From RHKX01 sp963823565 (GTDB lineage: Bacteria > Actinomycetota > Thermoleophilia > Solirubrobacterales > 70-9): DNA of 64,000 bases. This document shows, piece by piece, positions 1 through 9,100 of the stretch. Numbering within the stretch: the stretch's first letter is position 1; every line of letters starts with the position of its first letter. The stretch is from NCBI GenBank assembly GCA_963823565.1, contig CAWGLR010000003.1:1116001-1180000 (forward strand), written 5' to 3'. The notes beneath the pieces were generated by a model. It searched no databases. It was given only the letters and a program-made list of their open reading frames with translations, and was not told where the DNA came from. A program made the translations under genes and the position numbers.

Positions 1-2
1 TG

Positions 3-545
3 CCGGAGCGCGGCAGCGTCGGCGCCGCCCGCGGCGCGGCCGTCGCCAAGGCGCGGGGGCGCGAGAACGCCAGCCCCGGCGGAGTCGGGTACGCCGCGGC
101 GGTGACCGGAGAGGGGGAGACGGTCGCCGCGCTCGCGATCGTCAACGCGACCGGCGACATCGTCGAATCCGACGGCTCCCAGATCGCCGGCCCCCGCGGC
201 GAGGACGGCGAGATGCTCAACACCGTCGAGCTGATCGCCGCCACCGACTCCTCGCCCGGCTGGGCGCGCGAGGCCGAGGCCGAGCGGCAGGGCACGACCC
301 TCGTCTGCGTGCTCACCGATGCCGCCCTCGGCAAGGTCGGCTGCGCGAAGGTCGCCCGCGCCGCCAGCGCCGGCGTCGCCCGCGCCATCGACCCGGTCTT
401 CACCCCCTTCGACGGCGACGTCGTCTTCTGCCTCGCCTCCGGGGAGGGGGAGGAGACGCCGTGGATCGTCATGCGGGTCGGGGCCGTCGCCGCCGCGGTG
501 GTCGCCGAGGCGATCCGGGACGGGGTGCGGCAGGCGGCGGCGTAG
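3..545 (+). CDS. P1-family (S58) peptidase, C-terminal part
   Basis: The reading frame is open from the left edge, so the N-terminus lies outside the window. The visible 180 residues match the C-terminal half of the P1/DmpA family (L-aminopeptidase/D-esterase, peptidase S58). There is a Gly-rich GGVGYAA stretch, then AALAIVNATGDI around the strand that carries the family's self-processing region, and a C-terminal domain ending in VVAEAIRDGVRQAAA. Family members are cytosolic Ntn-type hydrolases that cleave themselves into two chains and remove N-terminal residues from small peptides. The nucleophile cannot be assigned safely from this fragment. The next gene, recO, starts 44 nt downstream behind its own -10 box, so it is probably a separate unit. 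Confidence 0.75.
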   Translation, partial: PERGSVGAARGAAVAKARGRENASPGGVGYAAAVTGEGETVAALAIVNATGDIVESDGSQIAGPRGEDGEMLNTVELIAATDSSPGWAREAEAERQGTTLVCVLTDAALGKVGCAKVARAASAGVARAIDPVFTPFDGDVVFCLASGEGEETPWIVMRVGAVAAAVVAEAIRDGVRQAAA

Positions 546-577
546 CGTCGTCCCGCGAGCCCGTCGCCCCCGCCGGT

Positions 578-583
578 CACAAT
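578..583 (+). promoter_or_regulatory. -10 box of recO, leaderless type
   Basis: CACAAT ends 6 nt before the recO ATG. Transcription would begin at or next to the start codon. No Shine-Dalgarno sequence is visible in the gap. This is one of many such arrangements in the window. Confidence 0.55.
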
Positions 584-589
584 TGGCCG

Positions 590-1327
590 ATGCCGGGCAG
601 CTTCGAGACCGAGGGGATCGTCCTGCGCTCGATCCGCTTCGGGGAGGCCGACCGCATCCTCCACCTCTACACCGCCGAGCGCGGCCGGGTGAACGCGATC
701 GCGAAGGGCTCACGGCGGCCGAAGTCCCGGTTCGGCGGCCGGCTCGAGCCGTTCTTCCGCCTCGACCTGATGCTGCACGAGGGCCGCAGCGACCTCTGCA
801 CGGTGACCGGCGCCTCAACGGTCGACGGGTACGCCGACCTGCGCTCCTCCGGCCCGGCGATCGGCTCGGCGGCGCGGGCGTGCGACGCCGTCCTGCGCCT
901 GCTCGACTCGAACGAGCCGAACCGCCCGGCCTACAACCTGCTCTGCCGCTACCTCTCCCTGCTCGACCGCGAGGCCGGCGCCGGATCCTCGGGGGAGGGC
1001 CCCTCGCCGGCCGCCATCGGCCTCGCATTCAGGCTCAAGCTGGCGCTCGCCGCGGGCTTCTCGCCCGAGCTCAGCGCCTGTGCCCGCTGTGGCGAGGGCG
1101 AGGGGATCGTCGCCTTCTCCGGCGCCGCGGGCGGCGTCGTCTGCGCGAGCTGCGAGGGCGGCGGCTTCCCGCTGAGCGAGGAGGCGCACGGCTTCATGGC
1201 CGCCGCGATCGGACGCCCGATCGCGGAGCTCCCCGCCGCCTCCGACCGCGCCCTGCGCCAGGTGGAGCGCGCGATCACCGAGACGCTCGAGCACCACGCC
1301 CACGTTCACCTGCGGGCGGTGGCGTAG
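590..1327 (+). CDS. recO: DNA repair protein RecO
   Basis: A 245-residue RecO, the usual length. RecO helps load RecA on SSB-coated single strands in the RecFOR pathway and anneals complementary strands. The N-terminal OB-fold is recognisable (FETEGIVLRSIRFGEADRIL), followed by the family's basic segment AIAKGSRRPKSRFGG. A four-cysteine zinc site is present near C164, C167, C185 and C188 (CARC ... CASC). The ATG at 590 was chosen because it fits the family N-terminus and has a -10 box just upstream; the open frame extends further upstream without resembling RecO. It is followed by dgt and dnaG, forming a small replication/repair neighbourhood. Confidence 0.93.
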   Translation: MPGSFETEGIVLRSIRFGEADRILHLYTAERGRVNAIAKGSRRPKSRFGGRLEPFFRLDLMLHEGRSDLCTVTGASTVDGYADLRSSGPAIGSAARACDAVLRLLDSNEPNRPAYNLLCRYLSLLDREAGAGSSGEGPSPAAIGLAFRLKLALAAGFSPELSACARCGEGEGIVAFSGAAGGVVCASCEGGGFPLSEEAHGFMAAAIGRPIAELPAASDRALRQVERAITETLEHHAHVHLRAVA

Positions 1328-1429
1328 GACGCCCCCGGTTGGCGGCTCACGGACGCATAGCGTCCATTTCCTGCCACTCGCCGCTCCGGGGGGCCTGATG
1401 CGCCACCTCGGGATTCCCTAGGTGGAGCC

Positions 1430-1435
1430 TAGAAT
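1430..1435 (+). promoter_or_regulatory. -10 box of dgt
   Basis: TAGAAT ends 10 nt before the ATG at 1446, which would leave a leader of only a few nucleotides or none. Confidence 0.45.
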
Positions 1436-1445
1436 CGGTGGTTGG

Positions 1446-2486
1446 ATGGAGGCCTCGGCGACATCGAGCGAGACGGCGGCGGGTGGCGAGTTCGCCGCCC
1501 GGATCCAGGCGCTCGAGGACCGGTTCCTCTGGGAGCGCGCGACGAAGTCCTATCCGGCGCTGCGAGCTGAGGCGGAGCCGGACAGCCCGGTGCGGACCCC
1601 GTTCCAGCGTGACCGGGACCGGATCGCCCACTCGAAGGCGTTCCGGCGCCTCAAGCACAAGACGCAGGTCTTCATCGCCCCCGAGGGCGACCACTACCGG
1701 ACCCGGCTGACCCACACGCTCGAGACGTGCTTCATCGCGCGCACGGTCGCCCGCGCGCTCGGCCTCAACGAGGACCTCACCGAGGCGATCGGGCTCGGTC
1801 ACGACCTCGGCCATCCGCCGTTCGGTCACATCGGCGAGGAGGCGCTGGACGGGGCGATCAAGGCGCGGGGCGGGCCCGGCTTCCGGCACAACGAGCATTC
1901 GCTGCGGCTCGTCGAGCGGCTGGAGCGGGGCGGGCGCGGGCTCAACCTGACCGAGCAGGTCCGCGACGGCATCCTCCACCACACCGGCTCGGTGAAGCCC
2001 GCGACGCTGGAGGGGCGGGTCGTCCGGCTCGTCGACCGGGTCGCCTACATCAACCACGACATCGACGACGCCGTGCGCGCGGGCGTGATCGCCGAGGAGG
2101 ACCTGCCCGGCGACCAGATCGAGCGGCTCGGGCCGACCGGCTCGCTGCGGATCGACGCGCTGGTGCGCGACATCGTCGAGCGCTCGCGCGAGGCCGGCGA
2201 CGTCGTCCAGAGCGAGGAGATGGGCGGGGCGATGCTGCGGCTGCGGAAGTTCATGTTCGAGCGCGTCTACCTCGGTCCCGAGGCACGCTCCGAGCACGAC
2301 CGCGTGCAGCGCACGCTGACGACCCTGGTCGATCACTACCTGGCCAATCCGGAGGAGATGCCGCCGTCGGCGGCCGGCGAGGACGAGCTGCTGCAGCGCG
2401 TCGCCGACTACGTCGCCGGGATGACCGATCGCTACTGCATCGCGACCTTCCGCCGGATCGCGCTGCCCGAGGAGTCGCGGTTCTGA
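1446..2486 (+). CDS. dgt: Deoxyguanosinetriphosphate triphosphohydrolase-like HD protein
   Basis: A 346-residue HD-superfamily dNTPase that hydrolyses dNTPs to nucleosides plus triphosphate and so limits dNTP pools. The metal-binding HD pattern is visible: H in TRLTHTLE, HD in LGHDLGHPPFGH, and a later D in YINHDIDDA. The RHNEHSLRLVE motif is typical of bacterial type-2 Dgt proteins. An in-frame GTG at 1422 is possible, but it lies upstream of the TAGAAT box, so the ATG at 1446 is preferred. dgt next to dnaG is a common actinobacterial arrangement, and dnaG follows after 52 nt. Confidence 0.92.
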   Translation: MEASATSSETAAGGEFAARIQALEDRFLWERATKSYPALRAEAEPDSPVRTPFQRDRDRIAHSKAFRRLKHKTQVFIAPEGDHYRTRLTHTLETCFIARTVARALGLNEDLTEAIGLGHDLGHPPFGHIGEEALDGAIKARGGPGFRHNEHSLRLVERLERGGRGLNLTEQVRDGILHHTGSVKPATLEGRVVRLVDRVAYINHDIDDAVRAGVIAEEDLPGDQIERLGPTGSLRIDALVRDIVERSREAGDVVQSEEMGGAMLRLRKFMFERVYLGPEARSEHDRVQRTLTTLVDHYLANPEEMPPSAAGEDELLQRVADYVAGMTDRYCIATFRRIALPEESRF

Positions 2487-2538
2487 TTCGCGTTCCCGGT
2501 CGCTTGCCGTGCCCGGCATGCTTGGGTGGAGGCAAGCG

Positions 2539-4323
2539 ATGAGCAAGTTCACCCCCGAGACGATCGAGCGCGTGCGCGAGGCGGCGGACATCGTCGAGGT
2601 CGTCTCCCAGTACACGGACCTGCGCCGCCAGGGCGAGCGCTTCGTCGGGCTCTGCCCGTTCCACGAGGAGCGCACGCCGTCCTTCTCGGTCAAGCCCGCG
2701 CAGGGCTTCTACTACTGCTTCGGCTGTGAGGCCGGGGGGGACACGATCCGCTTCGTGCAGGAGAAGGAGGGGTTGAGCTTTCCCGACGCGGTGGAGGCGC
2801 TGGCCGACCGCTACGGCGTCGAGATCGAGGTCGAGAAGGAGGACCCGGCGGCGGAGGCGGCGCGCCGACGGCGCGGCCGGCTGACGGAGCTGCTCAACCG
2901 CGTCGCGGCCTTCTACGAGGCCTACCTGTGGCGCGAGCCGAAGGCCGCCAAGGCGCGCGATTACCTGACGCACGAGCGCGGGCTCGACGAGGAGGTCCTG
3001 CGCAAGTTCGGCGTCGGCTTCGCGCCGAGCGCCTGGGATACGGTGATCAAGCGCGGGCAGATCGTCGGCTTCTCCGTCGACGAGATGCTCGCGGCCGGGC
3101 TGATCCAGCGCTCCCAGAAGACCCCCGGGAGCCACTACGACCGCTTCCGTGGCCGGATCACCTTCCCGGTGCGGGACCATCGCGGCCGCGTCGTCGGCTT
3201 CGGCGCCCGCGGGATGGGCGCCGACGCCAAGCCGAAGTACCTGAACTCGCCCGAGGGCGAGATGTACCGCAAGAGCCGCACCCTGTTCGGCGTCGACCTC
3301 GCCCGCGGGCCGATCGCCAAGGGCGCGCGCGCAGTGGTCGTCGAGGGCTACACCGACGTCATCGCCCTGCATCAGGCGGGGGTCGAGGAGACGGTGGCGG
3401 TGATGGGCACCGCGATCACCCCCGATCAGCTGAAGATGCTCGGCGGCTACGCGGAGGAGGTCGTGCTCGCGCTCGACGCCGACCGCGCTGGCCGGGAGGC
3501 GATGCTGCGTGCCGAGCGGGTCGCCGGCAGCGGCCGCCTGCGCCTGCTCGTCGCCGCGATGCCGGAGGGAGAGGACCCGGCGGACATGCTGATGACCCCG
3601 GAGGGGGGAGACCGGCTGCGGGCCGCGCTCGCCGACGCGGTCGACCTCGCCGTCTTTCATGCCCGCGCGATCCTCGGCGACGCCGACCTCGCAACCCCGG
3701 CGGGGCGGGACCGGGCGCTCGATGAGGTCGCGCCGGTGCTGGCGGCGATGCGCGAGAGCATCACCAGGCAGGAGCTGGTCCGGGAGGTGACTGACCGGCT
3801 CGACGCGCCCGCGGAGCTCGTCGCGCAGCGAATGAAGGGCGGCCTGCGGGCGGTTCCCTCGGCGCCGCAGCAGCAGCAGCGCGACGAGGAGGAGGCCCCG
3901 GGGGCGCCGGCGCCGCGCCGCCGGAAGGCGACGCCCCAGGAGGAGCGGGAGTACAGGCTGCTGGCGCTCTGCCTCGCGAACCCCGAGCGGGGGGCCGAGA
4001 CGCTCGCCCGGCTCCGGGAGGAACACTTCAGCTCGCCGTTCCTGCGCCGCTGCTTCCTCTGGCTGCGCGACCACCTCGACGACCCGCTCGCCGGCCTCGC
4101 CGACGACGACGCCAACCTGCACAACGCGATCCAGCGGCTCCAGGCGGTCGATCACGAGGAGCCGACCGCGCACAACTTCGAGTTCCGGGAGATGCTGCTC
4201 GAGCGGGATCGGATCGATCGCGAGCTGAAGGACGGAGCCGAGGGCACCGACGCCGCGCGTGTTGTCGAGCTCCAGCGCGAGCGCGCGCGGCTTCAGGACG
4301 CGATCCACGCGCGCTCCTTCTAG
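2539..4323 (+). CDS. dnaG: DNA primase
   Basis: A 594-residue primase that makes RNA primers at the replication fork. Domains in order: an N-terminal zinc-binding domain with C39, H42, C60 and C63 (CPFHEE ... YYCFGCEAGG), a TOPRIM catalytic core with VVVEGYTDV and LDADRAG acidic motifs, a low-complexity Gln/Glu/Pro linker near residue 440, and a C-terminal helicase-binding region. The ATG at 2539 starts the conserved MSKFTPETIERVRE N-terminus and has a GGTGGAGG ribosome site 6-13 nt upstream; a start 30 nt further upstream would only add a non-conserved tail. Confidence 0.96.
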   Translation: MSKFTPETIERVREAADIVEVVSQYTDLRRQGERFVGLCPFHEERTPSFSVKPAQGFYYCFGCEAGGDTIRFVQEKEGLSFPDAVEALADRYGVEIEVEKEDPAAEAARRRRGRLTELLNRVAAFYEAYLWREPKAAKARDYLTHERGLDEEVLRKFGVGFAPSAWDTVIKRGQIVGFSVDEMLAAGLIQRSQKTPGSHYDRFRGRITFPVRDHRGRVVGFGARGMGADAKPKYLNSPEGEMYRKSRTLFGVDLARGPIAKGARAVVVEGYTDVIALHQAGVEETVAVMGTAITPDQLKMLGGYAEEVVLALDADRAGREAMLRAERVAGSGRLRLLVAAMPEGEDPADMLMTPEGGDRLRAALADAVDLAVFHARAILGDADLATPAGRDRALDEVAPVLAAMRESITRQELVREVTDRLDAPAELVAQRMKGGLRAVPSAPQQQQRDEEEAPGAPAPRRRKATPQEEREYRLLALCLANPERGAETLARLREEHFSSPFLRRCFLWLRDHLDDPLAGLADDDANLHNAIQRLQAVDHEEPTAHNFEFREMLLERDRIDRELKDGAEGTDAARVVELQRERARLQDAIHARSF

Positions 4324-4416
4324 GCGGCGCTCGACGCAGCGGCTAGCGCCGGGCGGGGATTTCATCCGCTCCGGGAGGGCTTGCCGGTCGCGCCGCGCGC
4401 TACCTTGGAGGGCGGT

Positions 4417-6561
4417 TTGACCGCTCCAGCCAGCCAGATCAAGCGCGCGCGCATCCTCTTCGACGAGGCCCACCAGGAGGCCTGGTCGGTCCGGCCCGAC
4501 ATCGCCGCACGGATGCAGGCGGCCCATCCCGCCGACGCCTCGCTGCGCCGCGGCGCGGACGCGCTCGAGGCCCGCGACTTCAGGGTCGCGGTGAACGAGT
4601 CCGGCGCGCTGGACATGGAGCGGCTCGGCTCGACCGACGTGCTCGTGATCGCGCATCCCTCCGAGCCCGAGTGGGAGGCGACGACGGGGGAGGGGAGCCC
4701 GCGGCTCGCTCCCGAGGAGCTCGAGGCCATCGGCGAGTGGGTCGAGGCCGGCGGCGGGTTGATCGTGCTCGGCGAGACCGAGCAGGCGAAGTACGGGAAC
4801 AACCTGAATGAGCTGCTCGCGCGGTTCGGCGTCGAGATCGAGAACGCCACTGTGCAGGACTACGAGCACCATCGCGAGGCGCCGTCCTGGGTGTTGGCCG
4901 AGCTCGTCGAGCGCGCCGGCGCGGGGGCGGACGTCCTGGCGCGGGTGCACGAGGCGTGCTTCTACCGGGCGGGGACGCTCTCGCTGGCGAACGGCGCGCA
5001 GCCCTTCGCGCGGACCTTCGACACCGCGGCGCCGCCGCGCGCGCCGCTGGCCGCGCTCGTCGAGCACGGCGCCGGCCGGGTCGTCGTCCTCGCCGACTCC
5101 GACCTGTTCGGCGACGACTGCATCGGTGCGCTCGACCATGAGCCGCTCTGGGTCAACCTCGCCTACTGGGCGGCGGAGCCGTCGTTCGGGCGGGCAGAGG
5201 CGCCGGTCGAGTCCGCGGCCGCCGCCGACCCCGCGTGGGCGCGGCTGCGCGACGCGGTCGAGGAGCTGCGTCTCGCGGAGGAGGCCGACGGCTCGATCGA
5301 TCTCGAGGGGAAGGACGCGGACGAGCGCCAACGGCGCGAGGCCCGGCTGCGCGAGCTCGCCGAGGAGATCGCCGCCTCAGCCGAGGCGCTGATCCCCCGC
5401 TTCCCCCATCAGCGCGACTACATCGAGGCGCTCGCGACCGACGTCCGCGAGTGGGCCGCGGGAGGCTTCGGCAAGCCGGACTTCATCCGCTCGGTCGAGC
5501 TGTACAGGATCGAGCGCGACCGGCGCGACGGCATCGAGCATCTCGCCGTCTTCCCGATGTACAAGCAGAACGGACCGCCGGGAACGTGCTTCGAGGCGCT
5601 GATCGTCCGCGTGCCCTGGCCGGACTGGGCCGCCGAGCTCGAGAGCGAGTACGACAACGAGAAGTTCGTGCCGATCGAGCTCGTCGACTACACGTCGGGC
5701 TACGACTCCGAGTGCGCGGTTCTGTTCCCGGAGACGTTCGCGACGGCGGACCGGCCGCCGAGCCACTTCGGCGGGATCCTCTGCGACCGCGAGGCGGAGC
5801 GAATGCGGCGGGTGTGCGGCTCGGCCGCGGAGATCCTCCGGCTCAACCTGCCGCCCGACGCGGCTTGCCTGCTCGCCTCGGCGGAGCTCTCGCGGGACGC
5901 CTATATCGCCTGGGACCTGATCCACGACCGCACCCACATGCGCGGGGACCTGCCGTTCGACCCGTTCATGATCCGCCAGCGGAGCCCGTACTGGATGTAC
6001 TCGCTGGAGGAGCTGCGCTGCGACCTGACCGCGTTCGGCGAGGCGGTGAAGCTCGAGGGCGAGGGCTTCGCGCTCGGCCGTCACGTCCAGTACGCGATCC
6101 TCTTCGACCGGATCTTCCGCTTCCCGCTGACGGGCTCGCGGGTGCGGAACTACGACGGGCTCGGCGGGCAGCTGCTGTTCGCCTACCTCCACCACGAGGG
6201 GTACCTGCACTGGACCGACAACCGGCTGACGATCGAGTGGGAGCGGCTCGCAGAGGGCGTGGCCGGGCTCCGCGCGCTCGTGCAGGAGCTCTACCACTCG
6301 GGAATCGACCGCTCGAAGCTCGGGCAGTGGATCGCCGCGCATGACCTCGTCGCGAAGTACGTGCCCCCGGCGGAGACGTCGGTCTGGGCGCGCGAGCGGC
6401 GGGAGCTGCCGGAGGTCGAGGAGCCGAAGCAGCTCGTCGACCTCGTGCGCGACGACGAGTTCCCGCTCAGCCTCTTCTACACGCAGCTCGCGCCGAAGCT
6501 GAAGCCGGCGCTCGAGGGCAGGCCGTCGCGCGCGGCGGCCGCGCCCGTGGGGTCGGCCTGA
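4417..6561 (+). CDS. DUF6421-family protein with an N-terminal amidotransferase-like domain
   Basis: A 714-residue protein of unknown function. Residues from about 275 to the end match the DUF6421 proteins I know from Streptomyces: a DGSID segment, an FPHQRDYIEAL segment, and a highly conserved block with HDRTH, LPFDPFMI and YWMYSLEELRCDLTAF. The HxxxH plus ExxRxD spacing could bind a metal (inference). The first ~270 residues form an extra domain beginning ARILFDEAHQEAW, with GGGLIVLGE and VVVLADSDLFGDD, resembling the class I glutamine-amidotransferase-like fold of GldG/DUF4350 proteins. As I recall the family, Streptomyces members lack it. The TTG at 4417 was chosen because TACCTT (4401-4406) and a GGAGGG lie just upstream; earlier in-frame TTG codons precede that box. 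The stop overlaps the next start (ATGA), indicating co-translation. Confidence 0.75.
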   Translation: MTAPASQIKRARILFDEAHQEAWSVRPDIAARMQAAHPADASLRRGADALEARDFRVAVNESGALDMERLGSTDVLVIAHPSEPEWEATTGEGSPRLAPEELEAIGEWVEAGGGLIVLGETEQAKYGNNLNELLARFGVEIENATVQDYEHHREAPSWVLAELVERAGAGADVLARVHEACFYRAGTLSLANGAQPFARTFDTAAPPRAPLAALVEHGAGRVVVLADSDLFGDDCIGALDHEPLWVNLAYWAAEPSFGRAEAPVESAAAADPAWARLRDAVEELRLAEEADGSIDLEGKDADERQRREARLRELAEEIAASAEALIPRFPHQRDYIEALATDVREWAAGGFGKPDFIRSVELYRIERDRRDGIEHLAVFPMYKQNGPPGTCFEALIVRVPWPDWAAELESEYDNEKFVPIELVDYTSGYDSECAVLFPETFATADRPPSHFGGILCDREAERMRRVCGSAAEILRLNLPPDAACLLASAELSRDAYIAWDLIHDRTHMRGDLPFDPFMIRQRSPYWMYSLEELRCDLTAFGEAVKLEGEGFALGRHVQYAILFDRIFRFPLTGSRVRNYDGLGGQLLFAYLHHEGYLHWTDNRLTIEWERLAEGVAGLRALVQELYHSGIDRSKLGQWIAAHDLVAKYVPPAETSVWARERRELPEVEEPKQLVDLVRDDEFPLSLFYTQLAPKLKPALEGRPSRAAAAPVGSA

Positions 6562-7271
6562 TGGGCACGCTCGACGGGCGGGTCATCGCGATCGCCGGCG
6601 TCGGCGGCGGGCTCGGGCCGGCCGTCGCGGAGAGGTTCGCCGCCGAGGGCGCGACGCTCGCCCTGACCGACCGCGACGCGGACAAGATGGCAGCGGTCGC
6701 CGAGGGGCTCGGGCTGCCGCAGGAGCGGCTCGACCTGCGGGTGGTGGACCTCCTCGACGAGGACGCATCCCGGGAATGGTGCGCGGCCCTGGTCGAGCGC
6801 TTCGGGCGCGTCGATGGGCTGATGCACCTGGTCGGCGGCTGGCGCGGGGGCGACCCGATCGAGAGCTTCGACCTCGGCGACTACGACTTCCTGCACGACC
6901 TGCTCGTGCGGACGACGATCTACGTGTCGCGCGCATTCCACGACGCGCTGGCCGAGAGCGGCCGGGGGCGGTTCGCGATCGTCTCGTCCAAGCAGGCGCA
7001 GTTCCCGGAGGGGACGAACGCCGCCTACGCGGCGACGAAGGGCGCGGCGGAGACGTGGACGCTGGCGCTCGCCGATGCGTTCCAGGGCACTGGGGCGACG
7101 GCGAACATCGTCGTCATCAACGCGATCCTGACGCCGGCGATGCGCGAGAAGCACCCGCGGAAGGAGTACCCGGGGTTCACGCCGGCGGAGGCGATCGCCG
7201 ACGCCCTCGCGTTCCTCTGCTCCGACTCGGCGGCGCGGATGAACGGGCAGCGGCTCTCGCTCCACCCGTAA
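6561..7271 (+). CDS. Short-chain dehydrogenase/reductase in the DUF6421 operon
   Basis: A 236-residue SDR with an unusual nucleotide-binding loop, AGVGGGLGPAV, near residue 13, in place of the usual GxxxGIG. The catalytic YxxxK is present in NAAYAATKGAAE, with a Ser-containing VSSKQ strand before it. The substrate is unknown. The ATG overlaps the stop of the DUF6421 gene, and the threonine-aldolase-like gene starts 14 nt downstream, so the three proteins are almost certainly made together. Confidence 0.85.
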   Translation: MGTLDGRVIAIAGVGGGLGPAVAERFAAEGATLALTDRDADKMAAVAEGLGLPQERLDLRVVDLLDEDASREWCAALVERFGRVDGLMHLVGGWRGGDPIESFDLGDYDFLHDLLVRTTIYVSRAFHDALAESGRGRFAIVSSKQAQFPEGTNAAYAATKGAAETWTLALADAFQGTGATANIVVINAILTPAMREKHPRKEYPGFTPAEAIADALAFLCSDSAARMNGQRLSLHP

Positions 7272-7285
7272 GGTTTGCTCGTCCG

Positions 7286-8335
7286 ATGAGCTACGCCGAC
7301 CCGCGGGGGTTCGCCTCCGACAACCGCTCGGGCGCCCACCCGGAGGTGCTCGATGCGATCGCGCGGGCCAACGAGGGACACGCCGCCTCCTACGGCGAGG
7401 ACGGCTGGACGGAGCGGGCGGGCGAGCTCTTCCGGCGGCACTTCGGGCCGGAGGCAGCGGCGTACCCGGTCTTCAACGGGACGGCGGCGAACGTCCTCGC
7501 CATCGACGCGCTGACGCGCCCTCACCAGGCGGTGATCTGCGCGGTCGGCGCGCACATCGACGTCGACGAGTGCGGCGCGCCGGAGCGGCATGCGGGGGTG
7601 AAGCTGCTGAAGGGGGAGACCCGGGAGGGGAAGCTGACGCCGGCGTCGCTGGGCGCCTGGGAGGCGCGGAGGGGGGACCTGCACCATCCGCAGCCGCGAC
7701 TCGTCTCGGTCGCGCAGGCGACTGAGCTGGGCACGGTCTACTCGATCGACGAGCTCCGGGCGCTCGCCGACACGGCCCACGAGATGGGGATGCTGCTCCA
7801 CGTCGACGGCGCGCGGCTGGCGAACGCCGCCGTCTCGCTCGGCGTCTCGCTCGGCGCGGTGACGACGGAGATCGGCGCCGACGCCGTCTCCTTCGGCGCG
7901 ACGAAGAACGGGGGGCTCTTCGGCGACGCCGTCGTCTTCCCCGATGCCGCCATCGCCCCCGGCTTCGAGTACACGCGCAAGCAGGCGATGCAGCTCGCCT
8001 CCAAGATGCGCTTCCTCAGCGCCCAGTTCGAGGCATTCCTCGGCGAGGGCGACCTTTGGCGCCGCAACGCCGAGCACTCCAACGCCATGGCTCGGAAGCT
8101 CGAGGCCGGCCTCGCCGCGATCGACGGCGTCGACGTCGTCTATCCGGTCGACGCCAACGGCGTCTTCGCCCACCTCCCGCGCCCCGCCATCGACGCCGTC
8201 ATGGACGCGATGCCGGGCGAGCATCCCTTCTACGTCTGGGACGAGGACGCCGAGGTCGTCCGCTGGCTCTGCTCGTGGGACACGACGGACGAGGACGTCG
8301 AGTCGCTGCTCGCCGCCGTCCGCGCGGCGCTCTAG
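7286..8335 (+). CDS. Low-specificity L-threonine aldolase-like PLP enzyme
   Basis: A 349-residue fold-type I PLP enzyme of the beta-eliminating lyase/threonine aldolase family, which in characterised members splits L-threonine or L-allo-threonine to glycine and acetaldehyde. Visible landmarks are the N-terminal FASDNRSGAHPEVL, a glycine-containing cofactor loop at FNGTAANV, the aspartate motif HVDGARLANA, and the Schiff-base lysine in FGATKNGG. It is the third gene of the DUF6421-SDR operon. I recall the same trio in Streptomyces, so the real substrate may be specific to that unknown pathway rather than threonine. Confidence 0.85.
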   Translation: MSYADPRGFASDNRSGAHPEVLDAIARANEGHAASYGEDGWTERAGELFRRHFGPEAAAYPVFNGTAANVLAIDALTRPHQAVICAVGAHIDVDECGAPERHAGVKLLKGETREGKLTPASLGAWEARRGDLHHPQPRLVSVAQATELGTVYSIDELRALADTAHEMGMLLHVDGARLANAAVSLGVSLGAVTTEIGADAVSFGATKNGGLFGDAVVFPDAAIAPGFEYTRKQAMQLASKMRFLSAQFEAFLGEGDLWRRNAEHSNAMARKLEAGLAAIDGVDVVYPVDANGVFAHLPRPAIDAVMDAMPGEHPFYVWDEDAEVVRWLCSWDTTDEDVESLLAAVRAAL

Positions 8336-8387
8336 CGGGGGAACACACGTTCGCTTTTCCGTCCGGCCCGGACGGCATCTTCCCTCC

Positions 8388-9080
8388 ATGGAGAGGGAGT
8401 ACCTGGAGGGGTGCCTGGCGAAGGGGATGTCGCTGAAGGCGATCGCGCGGGAACACGGCTGCTCTCCCGGGACGGTGGGATATTGGGTGAAGAGACACGG
8501 TCTCGTCGCCAACGGGTCGAGGAAGTTCAGTCCGGGGAAGGGGCTGGCGCGGGAGCCGCTTGCGACGCTCGTCGCAGAGGGTAGGACGCTGGGGCAGATT
8601 GCCCGCGAGCTCGGCGTCGGGATCAACACGGTCCGGTATTGGATCGGCCGCCATGGGTTGCCCTCGCCGAAGGATGTGCGCCGCGAGAGTCGCGCGCTCC
8701 GGATTGCGGTCGGAGACACCCGTGGGATCGGGATCTGCCACCGACACGGCGAGACTGAGTTCGTTCTCGACAACAGGAAGGACTGGCGCTGCTGCAAGTG
8801 CCGAGCCGAGGCGGTGGTCAAGCGGCGTAGGAAGGTCAAGCGAATCCTGGTCGAGGAGGCGGGCGGAAAGTGCATCGTCTGTGGCTACGACCGATTTCCC
8901 GGCGCCCTTCACTTTCACCATCTGGACCCAACGAGCAAGCGCTTCGGCCTCGCGGAGAAGGGCCACACCCTGGCACTTGCGATGGCGCGCACGGAGGCTT
9001 CGAAATGCGTGCTGGTCTGCGCCAACTGTCACGCCGAGATCGAGGCCGGCATAACGGAGCTGCCTATGACGAAAAGCTAG
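8388..9080 (+). CDS. HNH endonuclease with tandem helix-turn-helix repeats
   Basis: A 230-residue protein. The N-terminus holds two similar HTH units (SLKAIAREHGCSPGTVGYWVKRHG at about 13-36, and TLGQIARELGVGINTVRYWIGRHG further on), each with the residues expected for resolvase-like DNA binding. The C-terminus is an HNH nuclease: CIVCGY, then FHHLDP, then CVLVCANCHAEIE. This is the layout of free-standing homing-type endonucleases spread through actinobacterial genomes. A CATCTT box ends 6 nt before the ATG. The gene ends 20 nt from the AT-rich tRNA-Asn on the other strand; together they look like a small mobile unit inserted between housekeeping genes (inference). No inverted repeats or transposase are visible. 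Confidence 0.85.
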   Translation: MEREYLEGCLAKGMSLKAIAREHGCSPGTVGYWVKRHGLVANGSRKFSPGKGLAREPLATLVAEGRTLGQIARELGVGINTVRYWIGRHGLPSPKDVRRESRALRIAVGDTRGIGICHRHGETEFVLDNRKDWRCCKCRAEAVVKRRRKVKRILVEEAGGKCIVCGYDRFPGALHFHHLDPTSKRFGLAEKGHTLALAMARTEASKCVLVCANCHAEIEAGITELPMTKS

Positions 9081-9100
9081 ATATACATAACTGGTAAAAA

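Noticed and set aside
2251..5331. Very long open frame on the minus strand across dgt, dnaG and the DUF6421 gene
   Set aside because: High GC keeps antisense frames open. Its translation is low-complexity Arg/Leu/Val-rich with no motif, whereas the plus-strand genes are unmistakable. The same applies to other long antisense frames, for example 42451-45855 opposite secDF.
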